A stretch of DNA of 9,841 nt from assembly GCA_009691645.1 (NCBI GenBank), contig SIAT01000057.1, forward strand, positions 1 through 9,841. The letters run 5' to 3'. The notes below the pieces were generated by a model. That model saw only the letters and a list, made by a program, of their open reading frames with translations, was not told where the DNA came from and made no database searches. Position numbers and translations under genes: made by a program. Source of the DNA: Pedosphaera sp. (GTDB lineage: Bacteria; Verrucomicrobiota; Verrucomicrobiia; Limisphaerales; SIAT01). This document shows positions 1 through 6,931 of the stretch, piece by piece. Each line of letters begins with the position of its first letter. Position 1 is the first letter of the stretch.

Positions 1-1017
1 CAGCGCGGCGGCGGCGAGCGAATTGAGCAGGTCACACGGCCGCTTCAGAGACCAGCCGACAATGATGGCGCTCATCATCACCGTCGAGCGGATGGCCGAG
101 GATTGCCAGCCGGTCGCACCGGTGTAGAACCAGATCAGCGGTAACACCACGAGGCCGCACGCGGCGCGCGGCACTTGCAGTACGCGCAACAGGGCCACGA
201 GAATGCCGGCGATGAGCGCGATGTGCAGGCCGCTGATGGCGAAGACGTGCATCGTCCCCGAGCGCATGAACGGCGTGGCGACTTCGTCGGTGAGCGCGGT
301 CTTCCAGCCGAGCGCCATCGCCCACATGAGACGTAGCGGTTCGTCCACTTCTTCCGGCAGTCCGCGCGCGAGTGTGCGCTGCGCCCACACAATGAAGCGC
401 GCGTCCATCGGCGGCCGGACATTCTCGCCATCAAGTAATCGCCAGTCGCGCGTGTCGTCCGTGATCAACTGATAGTAAATGCCCTGCCAGCGAAGATGAG
501 CGCGGTAGTCGAACAAGCCTTCGGCGCGCGCGCCGGGCGGTGATTGGAGCACGCCATCAACTTCCACTGTGCGGCCGGTGAAGAAGTTCGTGCCGAGCAC
601 GCCGGGCATCGTGATTGCGATACGTCCGTGCGCCGCTTGCCAGCGGCCGTCGAGTCGAAGTTCATGCGTTTCGACGACGGCGTGTGTTCGTTCGACGGGT
701 TCACCTTTTCGTTCGTGGACGCGCTCGACCGGTGTCTCGATCAAGACGCCGCGTACGGTGACGATGTCCGCGCGGTGGCTGAACACCACGCGCAGGTCAT
801 GCGGTGAAAGGATGTCGAGGCGCGCGGCTATGTTGCACCAGCCAGCGAGCACAAGTGAGGCGACGAGACAAGTGCGGCGGAGTTGTGCGCTCGCCATCGC
901 GAACACGAGGAGAAGAAACGTGAGCGCGAAGAGCCCCGTCACCGCTAACGGCCAGACCGCGCCGAGCAACACGCCGGCCACGTAAAGCAACGCCAATGTG
1001 AGCAGCGGCCTTTTCAT
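1..1017 (-). CDS. comEC: ComEC/Rec2-family DNA-uptake channel protein, N-terminal part (cut by the window start)
   Basis: This reading frame is open for 339 codons from the ATG at 1017 to the window edge, so the C-terminal part is missing. The family is the inner-membrane channel that takes single-stranded DNA into the cytoplasm during natural transformation. Residues 1-60 are strongly hydrophobic (two or three membrane segments starting MKRPLLTLALLYVAGVLLG). About residues 70-200 form the soluble beta-rich DUF4131-like region. The Competence domain starts near 225 and shows the hallmark stretch MHVFAISGLHIALIAGIL at 256-273, then further membrane segments with an AIRSTVMMS motif. The frame also stays open upstream of 1017, but the chosen ATG puts a membrane helix right at the N-terminus, as is usual. 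A metallo-beta-lactamase-like C-terminal domain, common in ComEC, would lie outside the window. It diverges from pdxJ. The assignment is firm; actual competence is not shown. Confidence 0.9.
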   Translation of the reverse strand, partial: MKRPLLTLALLYVAGVLLGAVWPLAVTGLFALTFLLLVFAMASAQLRRTCLVASLVLAGWCNIAARLDILSPHDLRVVFSHRADIVTVRGVLIETPVERVHERKGEPVERTHAVVETHELRLDGRWQAAHGRIAITMPGVLGTNFFTGRTVEVDGVLQSPPGARAEGLFDYRAHLRWQGIYYQLITDDTRDWRLLDGENVRPPMDARFIVWAQRTLARGLPEEVDEPLRLMWAMALGWKTALTDEVATPFMRSGTMHVFAISGLHIALIAGILVALLRVLQVPRAACGLVVLPLIWFYTGATGWQSSAIRSTVMMSAIIVGWSLKRPCDLLNSLAAAAL

Positions 1018-1093
1018 GGGATGCGAGAAGTTGCCACGGAACGGCGCGTTCGCAAGGCTGGCAAAGACGGAATCGCCGTCGTAGGGTGCGCGC
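1018..1093. promoter_or_regulatory. Divergent comEC/pdxJ intergenic region
   Basis: These 76 bases separate the divergent starts of comEC (minus) and pdxJ (plus), so they should carry a promoter for each unless transcription begins inside the opposite gene. I found no convincing -35/-10 pair on either strand. A small perfect inverted repeat, GACGG-AATCG-CCGTC, lies at 1066-1080 just before the pdxJ start. AGGG at 1083-1086, seven bases before the pdxJ GTG, is one of the few ribosome-binding-like sequences in the window. The regulatory role is inferred only from gene orientation. Confidence 0.35.
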
Positions 1094-1834
1094 GTGCTGA
1101 AACTCGGCGTCAACATTGACCATGTGGCCACGGTGCGCGAGGCGCGCTATCGTGATCGCGCGCAGGGCGAGCCGGATCCGGTCGCGGCGGCGCTGCTCTG
1201 CGAGGCTGCGGGTTGTCACGGCATCACCGCGCATCTGCGCGAGGATCGGCGGCACATTCAAGACCGCGACGTGTTCCGGCTTCGCGAATCCATTCGCACA
1301 CGGCTGAATCTGGAATTGGCGAACGTGCCGGAGATTGTCGCCATCGCATTGAAACTGAAGCCGGACATCATCTGCCTCGTGCCGGAGCGGCGGCAGGAGG
1401 TCACGACTGAAGGCGGGTTGGACGTGGTGAAGCATCGCAAAGCGCTGGCTGTGACGCGCCGGAAGATGAACGACGCGGGCATCGAGGTGAGCCTGTTCAT
1501 CGCGCCGGATGTCGAGCAAGTCGAGGCATCAGCGGAAATCGGAGCGCAGTTCATCGAGCTTCACACGGGCCAGTATGCCGAGCACTTCCACCACAAGCGT
1601 GAGCGGAACGCGGAATTACGCCGACTTGTGGATGCCGCCACGTTGGCGCATCGCCTCTCGCTGCGCGTCAACGCGGGCCACGGATTGAACGGCGAGAATC
1701 TTCCCGTCCTCCATCTCGTGCCGCATTTGGTGGAGCTGAACATCGGCCACAGCATCATCAGCCGCGCGATGGCGGTGGGGTTGCCGAAGGCGGTGAAGGA
1801 GACGCTGGGCTTGTTGAAGGGCTACCGCGGTTGA
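1094..1834 (+). CDS. pdxJ: Pyridoxine 5'-phosphate synthase PdxJ
   Basis: This 246-residue protein has the normal length for PdxJ, the TIM-barrel enzyme of the DXP-dependent vitamin B6 pathway. It condenses 1-deoxy-D-xylulose 5-phosphate with 3-amino-2-oxopropyl phosphate to give pyridoxine 5'-phosphate in the cytoplasm. The N-terminal signature LGVNIDHVATVREAR (N7, D9, H10) is present, as is GITAHLREDRRHIQD (H47, R52), and E74 in LNLEL. E155 in FIELHTGQYA and H196 in NAGHGLN match the remaining family active-site positions. The GTG at 1094 is the start because an in-frame TAG lies at 1082-1084 and no other start codon falls between them. A weak AGGG precedes it by seven bases. acpS follows after only 10 bases, the same pdxJ-acpS order as in Escherichia coli, so the two are probably co-transcribed. 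Confidence 0.97.
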   Translation: MLKLGVNIDHVATVREARYRDRAQGEPDPVAAALLCEAAGCHGITAHLREDRRHIQDRDVFRLRESIRTRLNLELANVPEIVAIALKLKPDIICLVPERRQEVTTEGGLDVVKHRKALAVTRRKMNDAGIEVSLFIAPDVEQVEASAEIGAQFIELHTGQYAEHFHHKRERNAELRRLVDAATLAHRLSLRVNAGHGLNGENLPVLHLVPHLVELNIGHSIISRAMAVGLPKAVKETLGLLKGYRG

Positions 1835-1844
1835 GCGGCTTGTC

Positions 1845-2222
1845 ATGATTCTCGGGACTGGCATTGATATCATCGAGGTCGCGCGTATCGCGCAGTCGTT
1901 CGAGAAGTTTGGCGAACGCTTCCTTAAGCGCATCCTGCGTCCGGATGAAATCGCGTACTGCCTCTCACATAAATTTCCCGCGCCGCATCTTGCCGCGCGG
2001 TTCGCAGCGAAGGAGGCGATCTCGAAGGCCTTTGGCACCGGCATCGGCGCGCAACTCGGCTGGCAGGACATCGAGGTGGTGCGGCGCGAATCGGGCGAGC
2101 CATTCGTGATTCTTCACGACAACGGACAGAAGCTGCTGGCCGCGCGCGGCGGGAATCGGGTTCACATCAGCCTCAGCCACACGGAGAACTACGCGACGGC
2201 GATGGCCATTCTCGAAGGCTGA
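1845..2222 (+). CDS. acpS: Holo-[acyl-carrier-protein] synthase AcpS
   Basis: This 125-residue protein is a full-length member of the AcpS-type phosphopantetheinyl transferases. They move 4'-phosphopantetheine from coenzyme A to a serine of apo-acyl carrier protein, switching on fatty-acid synthesis. The N-terminal GTGIDIIEV carries the magnesium-binding aspartate (D8). The second family signature, RFAAKEAISKAFGTG, carries E57 and K61. The C-terminal HISLSHTENYATA strand motif is also intact. The ATG at 1845 lies 10 bases after the pdxJ stop, and there is no clear Shine-Dalgarno sequence, so translation may be coupled to pdxJ. The gene converges on glnD with six bases between the stops, and its TGA is part of a perfect palindrome at 2219-2232. 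The enzyme normally works as a trimer; that is family knowledge, not visible here. Confidence 0.97.
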   Translation: MILGTGIDIIEVARIAQSFEKFGERFLKRILRPDEIAYCLSHKFPAPHLAARFAAKEAISKAFGTGIGAQLGWQDIEVVRRESGEPFVILHDNGQKLLAARGGNRVHISLSHTENYATAMAILEG

Positions 2223-2232
2223 GCGCGCTCAG
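2219..2232. repeat. Perfect 14-base palindrome joining the acpS and glnD stop codons
   Basis: CTGAGCGCGCTCAG reads identically on both strands. It contains the acpS TGA (2220-2222) and, on the other strand, the glnD TGA (2231-2229). As RNA it can fold into a five-base-pair stem with a CGCG loop. Flanking CTCGA (2211-2215) and TCGAG (2239-2243) could add a lower stem across an internal loop. On the plus strand only TGTTTCT follows, and the minus strand shows no T-run, so it is at best a weak bidirectional terminator. The sequence is certain; the function is inferred. Confidence 0.5.
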
Positions 2233-4991
2233 TGTTTCTCGAGATATTGGATGGCGAGCTGGAGCACGGTGCGGATGACCGCCTGCCGTTCGGCGTCGAG
2301 CACCTTCCCGCCGCCGTGTTCGGTGATGTAGAAGCTGTCGATCGCCGCGCCTTTCTCCGTGCAAATCTTCGCCAGCGCGATGTCCAGCCCCAACTCGGCC
2401 AGCGTGTGCGAAATGGTGTAGAGCAAGCCGACGTGGTCCTCTGTCTCGATGTCCACGACCGTGGCGGCGGAGGAAGAATCGTTGTCGAAGGCGACGAGGG
2501 TCGGAATGCGCTCACCCTCGATCGACTGATACGGCGAGCTGACGGCGGACATCCGCGCGACGGCGGGCGCGAAGTCCACCTCCATGGTCAGGGCGCGGAG
2601 CAGTTGCGCCTCGAATTTCTCGCGCTCGGCGCGGTCGGGCAGTCGGCCGGTGCGCGCGTCGGTGACGAGGAATCGATCGAGGATCACCCAGTCCGCACGC
2701 GTGAAGATCTGCGCACCGAGGATGTTCAGGCCGGCGGCGGTGAGCGCGCCGGTGATGCGGCTGAAGAGGCCGAGGCGATCCCACGTGCAGACGGTCACCA
2801 AAGCGTAGCCGCGGTCCGGTTCGTTGTGCCATGCCACCGCCGGTTCCAGTCCGCGATCCTCGGCGATAACCTGCTGGATGAAGGTGTGGACCAACTTCAA
2901 ATCCCGTGAGATCTCTTCGGCGGCGTGGATCTGGAAATAACGGGGCGGCAGGCCGGTGAAATGCGCGGCTAGCTCCTCTTCCTCCACGTCGTCGCCGGTC
3001 TGTTGGGCCACCTCTTTCGCGAGCGCTTCGCGTTGCGTTTCTTCCTCGTGCTGGAAATCCGTGCTGCCGGAAAAGAGCTGCTGCGTCTTGGTGTAAAGCG
3101 TCCAGAGCAGCGTGTCTTTGAAGCCGTTCCAGAGCTTGTCGCTGGTGCCGAGTGTGTCGGCGACGGAATGCAGCGTGAGCATCGTGAGCGTCTCGCTGGT
3201 GCCGACCATGCTGGCGAACTGGCGTATGGCCGCGGCATCCTCGAGATCGCGCCGTTGCGAGATGATCGTCATCAACAGGTGATGCTCGACGAGCAGTTGC
3301 AGCACGTGGCTGGCGTTTTCGTCGAGGCCGAGCCGCCGGGCCACGCGGCGGGCGAGCAGGGCGCCGGCCTTCTCGTGCTCGCCTTTGCCCTCCGACTTGC
3401 CGGCATCGTGCAACAGCAGCGCGAGATAAAGAACGAAGGGCCGCTCGACTTGCCGGAAGATTTCCTGATAACGGCCGTTGACGCTGCTGGAGCCGTTCCA
3501 GAACGAATCGAGTTTCTCGAGGCAGATCAGCGTGTGCTCGTCGACGGTGTACTGGTGGTAGAACTCGTGCTGCACGAGGCAGGTGAGGCGGCCGAACTCG
3601 GGCATGTACTTGCCGAGGAAACCGGTCTCGTGCATCAACCGCAGCACGGGGGCGACGTTGCCGCGCTGGTTGAGCAACTCGAGGAAGGTCTGGTGCACGT
3701 GTTCGTCGCGCAGGAAATCGCCGTCGGCGAGGTGCAGTTGCTGGCGGATCATCTGCGCGAGATCCGGGTGCAGCTTCAGTCCGCGCTGCTGCACATGCAG
3801 GAAGACGCGCATCAAGCGGCGCGGCTGGTCGCGAAAGACACGCGACGTTGCCGCGCTGATTTCAGTGCCGACGATTTTGAATCCATCCAGAACGAGCTCC
3901 TTCGGGCGACCGCGGATGAGGCCGGCAAGCGACGCCAGTCGGCTGGGCTTGGCCACGAGCGCAAGGCGTTGTTCGAGCGTGCGGGTGATGAGATCGATGT
4001 TGCGCGCGTGCGTGTAGTAGGCGTGCATGAAGCGCTCGAGGCGGCGGCTGGGCGAGCGGTCGGTGTAGCCGAGTTGGTAGGCGACATGTGGCTGGACGCT
4101 TTTGGTGAGCACATCGGCCGCGCGGTTGACGTGGTAATGCAGCTCGTTGCGGGCGCGCAGGTGGAAATCATAAGCTGCCTCGAGTTGGCGGGCCTCGGCG
4201 GCGCTGATCAATTCGCGCGTCTGCAACTCATCGATCGAACGCGTGCGGTGCTTGAAATGGGCCATCCAGAGGAGATTCTGGAAGTCACGCAGACCGCCGC
4301 AGCCGTTCTTGATGTTGGGCTCCTGCATCGTCGCGGAGTTGCCATGTTTCGCCCGGCGCGCCGTCTGGTCCTCCAGTCGCGCCGCCACGTATTCGTCCTC
4401 GTGCCCGGCAACGCACTTGGCGAGCACCACGCGCTGCATCCGGTCAAAGAGCGTCGCGTCGCCGGTGATGAGCCGCGCTTCGATGAGTGACGTCTTCGAC
4501 TGCATGTCGCTGTTGGCGACCTTCACGCAATCCTCCACGCTGCGCACCGCGTGGCCGACCTTCAGCCCGACGTCCCAAAGCGTGTAAAGCAGGCCATCCG
4601 CGAGCGCGGCGAGATAGGGCGCGGCTTTGTTGCCGTGCACCTGCTCGCCGCCGTAGAGGAACATGATGTCGATGTCGCTGTGCGGATTCAACTCGGCACG
4701 GCCGTAGCCGCCGGTGGCGATCAAGGCGAGCGCGGGCGGCTTGTCGGGGGGCGCGGGCATCGTGGCTCGCACTGCGTCGAGGATGTGGCAGAGCAGCAGA
4801 TCGAGCACCGCCGCACGGGCACGGCAAATCTCGCGTCCGCTGCCGCCGGCGCGATGCAGGATCTTCAGTCGGTGCGTCTCGACTTTGAGGTAGGCCTTGT
4901 AACGCGCCAGTTCCTGCGAAGGCAGTCGGCCCGGTGGCAACGGCAGACGTTGGTCGGCACTGGCTTTTATTTTTTCCAACAACGTCGGCAC
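2229..4991 (-). CDS. glnD: PII uridylyltransferase / uridylyl-removing enzyme GlnD
   Basis: GlnD senses glutamine and adds UMP to, or removes it from, PII proteins (GlnB/GlnK), which in turn control glutamine synthetase and nitrogen genes. From the GTG at 4991 it has 920 residues, close to the roughly 890 of Escherichia coli. The nucleotidyltransferase motif GGYGRAELNPHSDID (94-108) has both metal-binding aspartates (D106, D108). The conserved PNIKNGCGGLRDFQNLLW follows near 225-245. The HD-domain motif LLLHDAGKSEGKGEHE has H528 and D529 for de-uridylylation. Two ACT domains close the protein at about 727-800 and 843-915. The frame runs open to 5318, but that would overlap lgt heavily and those extra residues look non-coding. 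The GTG at 4991 gives the usual spacing to the GGYGR motif; TTG at 5003 or 5012 is also possible. No Shine-Dalgarno is seen. No glnB or amt gene is adjacent. Confidence 0.95.
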   Translation of the reverse strand: MPTLLEKIKASADQRLPLPPGRLPSQELARYKAYLKVETHRLKILHRAGGSGREICRARAAVLDLLLCHILDAVRATMPAPPDKPPALALIATGGYGRAELNPHSDIDIMFLYGGEQVHGNKAAPYLAALADGLLYTLWDVGLKVGHAVRSVEDCVKVANSDMQSKTSLIEARLITGDATLFDRMQRVVLAKCVAGHEDEYVAARLEDQTARRAKHGNSATMQEPNIKNGCGGLRDFQNLLWMAHFKHRTRSIDELQTRELISAAEARQLEAAYDFHLRARNELHYHVNRAADVLTKSVQPHVAYQLGYTDRSPSRRLERFMHAYYTHARNIDLITRTLEQRLALVAKPSRLASLAGLIRGRPKELVLDGFKIVGTEISAATSRVFRDQPRRLMRVFLHVQQRGLKLHPDLAQMIRQQLHLADGDFLRDEHVHQTFLELLNQRGNVAPVLRLMHETGFLGKYMPEFGRLTCLVQHEFYHQYTVDEHTLICLEKLDSFWNGSSSVNGRYQEIFRQVERPFVLYLALLLHDAGKSEGKGEHEKAGALLARRVARRLGLDENASHVLQLLVEHHLLMTIISQRRDLEDAAAIRQFASMVGTSETLTMLTLHSVADTLGTSDKLWNGFKDTLLWTLYTKTQQLFSGSTDFQHEEETQREALAKEVAQQTGDDVEEEELAAHFTGLPPRYFQIHAAEEISRDLKLVHTFIQQVIAEDRGLEPAVAWHNEPDRGYALVTVCTWDRLGLFSRITGALTAAGLNILGAQIFTRADWVILDRFLVTDARTGRLPDRAEREKFEAQLLRALTMEVDFAPAVARMSAVSSPYQSIEGERIPTLVAFDNDSSSAATVVDIETEDHVGLLYTISHTLAELGLDIALAKICTEKGAAIDSFYITEHGGGKVLDAERQAVIRTVLQLAIQYLEKH

Positions 4992-5118
4992 GGCCGGTAA
5001 CAATGAGGACAAGCTATGGCAAAGGCAAGCGGCCCAAGGTAATCTGCCACAGCATCGCGTCGCGTCGCGGAGTGAACGGGCTGGAACTCGTCCGCTCGCC
5101 AGCCTAGAGTTCCCGCGC
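4992..5118. promoter_or_regulatory. Divergent glnD/lgt intergenic region
   Basis: These 127 bases lie between the divergent starts of glnD (minus) and lgt (plus) and should hold both promoters. No convincing -35/-10 pair stands out on either strand. There are three exact tandem copies of TCGCG at 5055-5069. A 34-codon reading frame (ATG 5003 to TAG 5107) fills most of the spacer on the plus strand. It encodes a basic peptide I do not recognise and is treated as chance. The regulatory role is inferred from orientation only. Confidence 0.4.
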
Positions 5119-5889
5119 GTGCATCCAATCGCATTCAAACTCGGGAGCCTCGAAGTCCACTGGTACGGCGTGATGATCGCCGCCGGATTCCTCGCGGGCG
5201 TGTGGACGGCCAACCGCCGCGCCCGGAACGTCGGCCTCGATCCCGAGCTGATCACCAACCTGCTTTTCTGGCTGCTGCTCGCGGGCATTGTCGGCGCGCG
5301 CGCGCTGTACGTCGTCACCTATTGGCGTGAGGAATTTGCCGGCCGGCCGTTCTCGAAAATCTTCACCGAACGCGCGGGACTCGTCTTCCACGGCGGATTG
5401 ATCGCCGCGATGTTTGTCGGCATCTGGTATCTGCGCGTGAAGAAACTGCCACTCTGGAAGACCGCCGATGTGCTCGCGCCAAGCATCGCGCTCGGTCACG
5501 CCTTCGGCCGCATCGGCTGTTTCATGACCGGCTGCTGCTACGGCGCGCCGTGCGATCTGCCGTGGGCCGTGCGGTTCCCGGACGGTCACGCACGTGCCGG
5601 CGAGTGGCTGCATCCGGTGCAGATTTACGAATCAATCGGCAACCTCGCTATCGCTGGGGCACTGATGTCGCTGTACAAGCGGAAGAAGTTCGATGGACAA
5701 GTCTTTGCCGCTTATCTGATGTGTTACGGCCTGCTGCGCGGCGCGCTCGAGATCTTCCGTGCGGATAACCAAGTCCGTTTCCTCGGCGGCAAGATTTCCA
5801 CGGCCCAACTCATCAGCGCCGCGTTGATTGTCACCGGCGCGCTGCTCTGGCGGCGTTTGCGGAAGCGCGGCGTGAACGGGGGCTCCTAA
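5119..5889 (+). CDS. lgt: Phosphatidylglycerol-prolipoprotein diacylglyceryl transferase Lgt
   Basis: Lgt is the inner-membrane enzyme that moves diacylglycerol from phosphatidylglycerol to the lipobox cysteine of prolipoproteins, the first step of lipoprotein maturation. The 256 residues match a compact Lgt. The typical N-terminus MHPIAFKLGSLEVHWYGVM contains Y16, matching the Escherichia coli Tyr26 position. Several membrane segments follow (for example about 15-31, 47-66, 88-105, 190-212, 225-243). H91 in VFHGGLIAA and R131 in FGRIGCF match the essential His103 and Arg143, and R214 lies in an EIFRAD motif. The usual Asn after GRIG is Cys (C134), followed by GCCYG, a variant I recall from several phyla. 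The GTG at 5119 is chosen because its N-terminus fits the family; it has no clear Shine-Dalgarno. The rluD-like gene follows after eight bases. A lipoprotein substrate is encoded at 9475. Confidence 0.96.
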   Translation: MHPIAFKLGSLEVHWYGVMIAAGFLAGVWTANRRARNVGLDPELITNLLFWLLLAGIVGARALYVVTYWREEFAGRPFSKIFTERAGLVFHGGLIAAMFVGIWYLRVKKLPLWKTADVLAPSIALGHAFGRIGCFMTGCCYGAPCDLPWAVRFPDGHARAGEWLHPVQIYESIGNLAIAGALMSLYKRKKFDGQVFAAYLMCYGLLRGALEIFRADNQVRFLGGKISTAQLISAALIVTGALLWRRLRKRGVNGGS

Positions 5890-5897
5890 TTCGCGCA

Positions 5898-6833
5898 ATG
5901 AGCACCGAGACCATCATCATCGAGCGCACATTGCTGCGGGGGCGGCTGGACAAGTTTCTGTGCGAGAAGTTTCCTGCCACCTCGCGCGGCACGTTTCAAC
6001 GGCTCATTGAGGCGAGTGCCATCCTCGTCAACGGCCAACCGGTCAAGCCCACGCATCATCCGCGTGCGCGCGAAACAATCGAGATCCGCTGGCCGGAAAT
6101 CCAGCCCGCCGAGGCGCGGCCCGAGGCGATGCCGCTCGACATTTTATTCGAGGACACCGATCTACTCGTGTTGAACAAACCGCCGGGGTTGGTCGTGCAT
6201 CCCGCTGCGGGACACGCGACCGGCACGCTCGTGAACGCACTTTTGCACCATTGCGCCGGCCAGCTCAGCGGTATCGGCGGCGTGGCGCGGCCGGGCATCG
6301 TCCATCGTCTCGACAAGGACACCAGCGGCTGCCTCGTCGTGGCGAAGAATGACGCGACGCACCTCGCGCTTTCGGCGCAGTTCGCTTCGCGCAAGGTGGA
6401 GAAGATTTATCACGCCATTGTTTGCGGCGCGTTGTCGAAGAGAGAGGGAAGCATTCAGGCCGCCATCGCGCGCCACGCCGTGCAGCGCAAGAAAATGTCG
6501 GTCGTGACGCGAGGCGGCCGCGAGGCTCTCACCACCTATCGCGTGATCGAGTCGCTCGCTGGCGCGATGCTGGTCGAGGCGCGGATCTACACCGGCCGCA
6601 CGCATCAGATCCGGGTCCACTTCGAGCACCTCGGCCATCCGTTGGTCGGCGACGCGATCTACGGCGAGCGCGCGAACCGGCGGCTTATCGAGTTGGTTGA
6701 TTACGAAGCGCCGAGGCAGATGCTTCACGCGCGCCGGCTCGCGTTCGTTCATCCGCGCAGCACCAAGTCGCTCGCTGTCGAGGCGCCGAGGCCGGAGGAT
6801 TTCGAGGAGACGTTGCGGATGCTGCGGAGTTGA
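5898..6833 (+). CDS. rluD: RluA/RluD-family 23S rRNA pseudouridine synthase
   Basis: This 311-residue protein belongs to the RluA family of pseudouridine synthases, which isomerise uridine in RNA. An N-terminal S4 RNA-binding domain spans about residues 14-70 (RLDKFLCEKFPATSRGTFQRL and ILVNGQPVKP). The catalytic domain begins with ILFEDTDLLVLNKPPGLVVHP. The catalytic motif GIVHRLDKDTSGCLVVAKN places the essential aspartate at D139, the same number as in Escherichia coli RluD. The C-terminal part has YTGRTHQIRVHFEHLGHPLVGD, a family signature. The S4 domain and length favour RluD (23S helix 69 uridines) over RluA. RluC and other S4-bearing relatives cannot be excluded, so the exact target is inferred. 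The ATG at 5898 lies eight bases after the lgt stop with no good Shine-Dalgarno, which suggests coupling to lgt. Such genes often sit next to lspA or lgt. Confidence 0.92.
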   Translation: MSTETIIIERTLLRGRLDKFLCEKFPATSRGTFQRLIEASAILVNGQPVKPTHHPRARETIEIRWPEIQPAEARPEAMPLDILFEDTDLLVLNKPPGLVVHPAAGHATGTLVNALLHHCAGQLSGIGGVARPGIVHRLDKDTSGCLVVAKNDATHLALSAQFASRKVEKIYHAIVCGALSKREGSIQAAIARHAVQRKKMSVVTRGGREALTTYRVIESLAGAMLVEARIYTGRTHQIRVHFEHLGHPLVGDAIYGERANRRLIELVDYEAPRQMLHARRLAFVHPRSTKSLAVEAPRPEDFEETLRMLRS

Positions 6834-6886
6834 GGGCACTTTGCGTTCACTTCCGCGTTGGGCAAAGCGCTCGCGCCAGTTTTCGC

Positions 6887-6915
6887 TTGGACGCCCCTTC
6901 GCGGACAGTTATGGT
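6887..6915 (+). promoter_or_regulatory. Possible sigma-70-type promoter before pgk
   Basis: In the 98-base gap after the rluD-like gene, TTGGAC (6887-6892) and TATGGT (6910-6915) are separated by exactly 17 bases. They match the consensus -35 and -10 at three and four of six positions. Transcription would begin near 6922, leaving a leader of only about ten bases before the pgk ATG at 6932. This is the largest gap within the plus-strand series from lgt to secG, so an internal promoter for pgk-tpiA-secG is plausible. The match is weak and could be chance. Confidence 0.3.
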
Positions 6916-6931
6916 TACACCCCTTGTTTTT

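Noticed and set aside
797..1519. 240-codon minus-strand frame across the comEC start and pdxJ
   Set aside because: It overlaps two well-supported genes in other frames and its His/Arg-rich translation matches nothing. The ComEC frame is the real one for 1-1017.
2232..2909. 225-codon plus-strand frame opposite the glnD ACT domains
   Set aside because: It lies entirely within antisense of a strong coding region and the translation has no recognisable feature.
3003..4490. 495-codon open frame on the plus strand, opposite glnD
   Set aside because: It is fully antisense to well-supported GlnD motifs (nucleotidyltransferase region end, HD domain). Its translation is rich in Glu, Val, Ala, His and Arg, typical of a mirror frame in GC-rich DNA, and shows no recognisable domain.
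5003..5107. 34-codon basic peptide upstream of lgt as a gene
   Set aside because: No Shine-Dalgarno sequence, no recognisable motif, and a length expected by chance. It is kept only as a low-interest observation.
4992..5318. N-terminal extension of GlnD to a start at 5318
   Set aside because: It would overlap the first 200 bases of lgt, whose N-terminus is clearly conserved. The extra residues are Arg/Ser/Pro-rich and unlike GlnD. GTG 4991 fits the family length.
6830..6931. N-terminal extension of Pgk to a GTG start at 6830
   Set aside because: The added 34 residues do not resemble Pgk, whereas MAKLTIKDLDVRGKRV from ATG 6932 is the canonical start.
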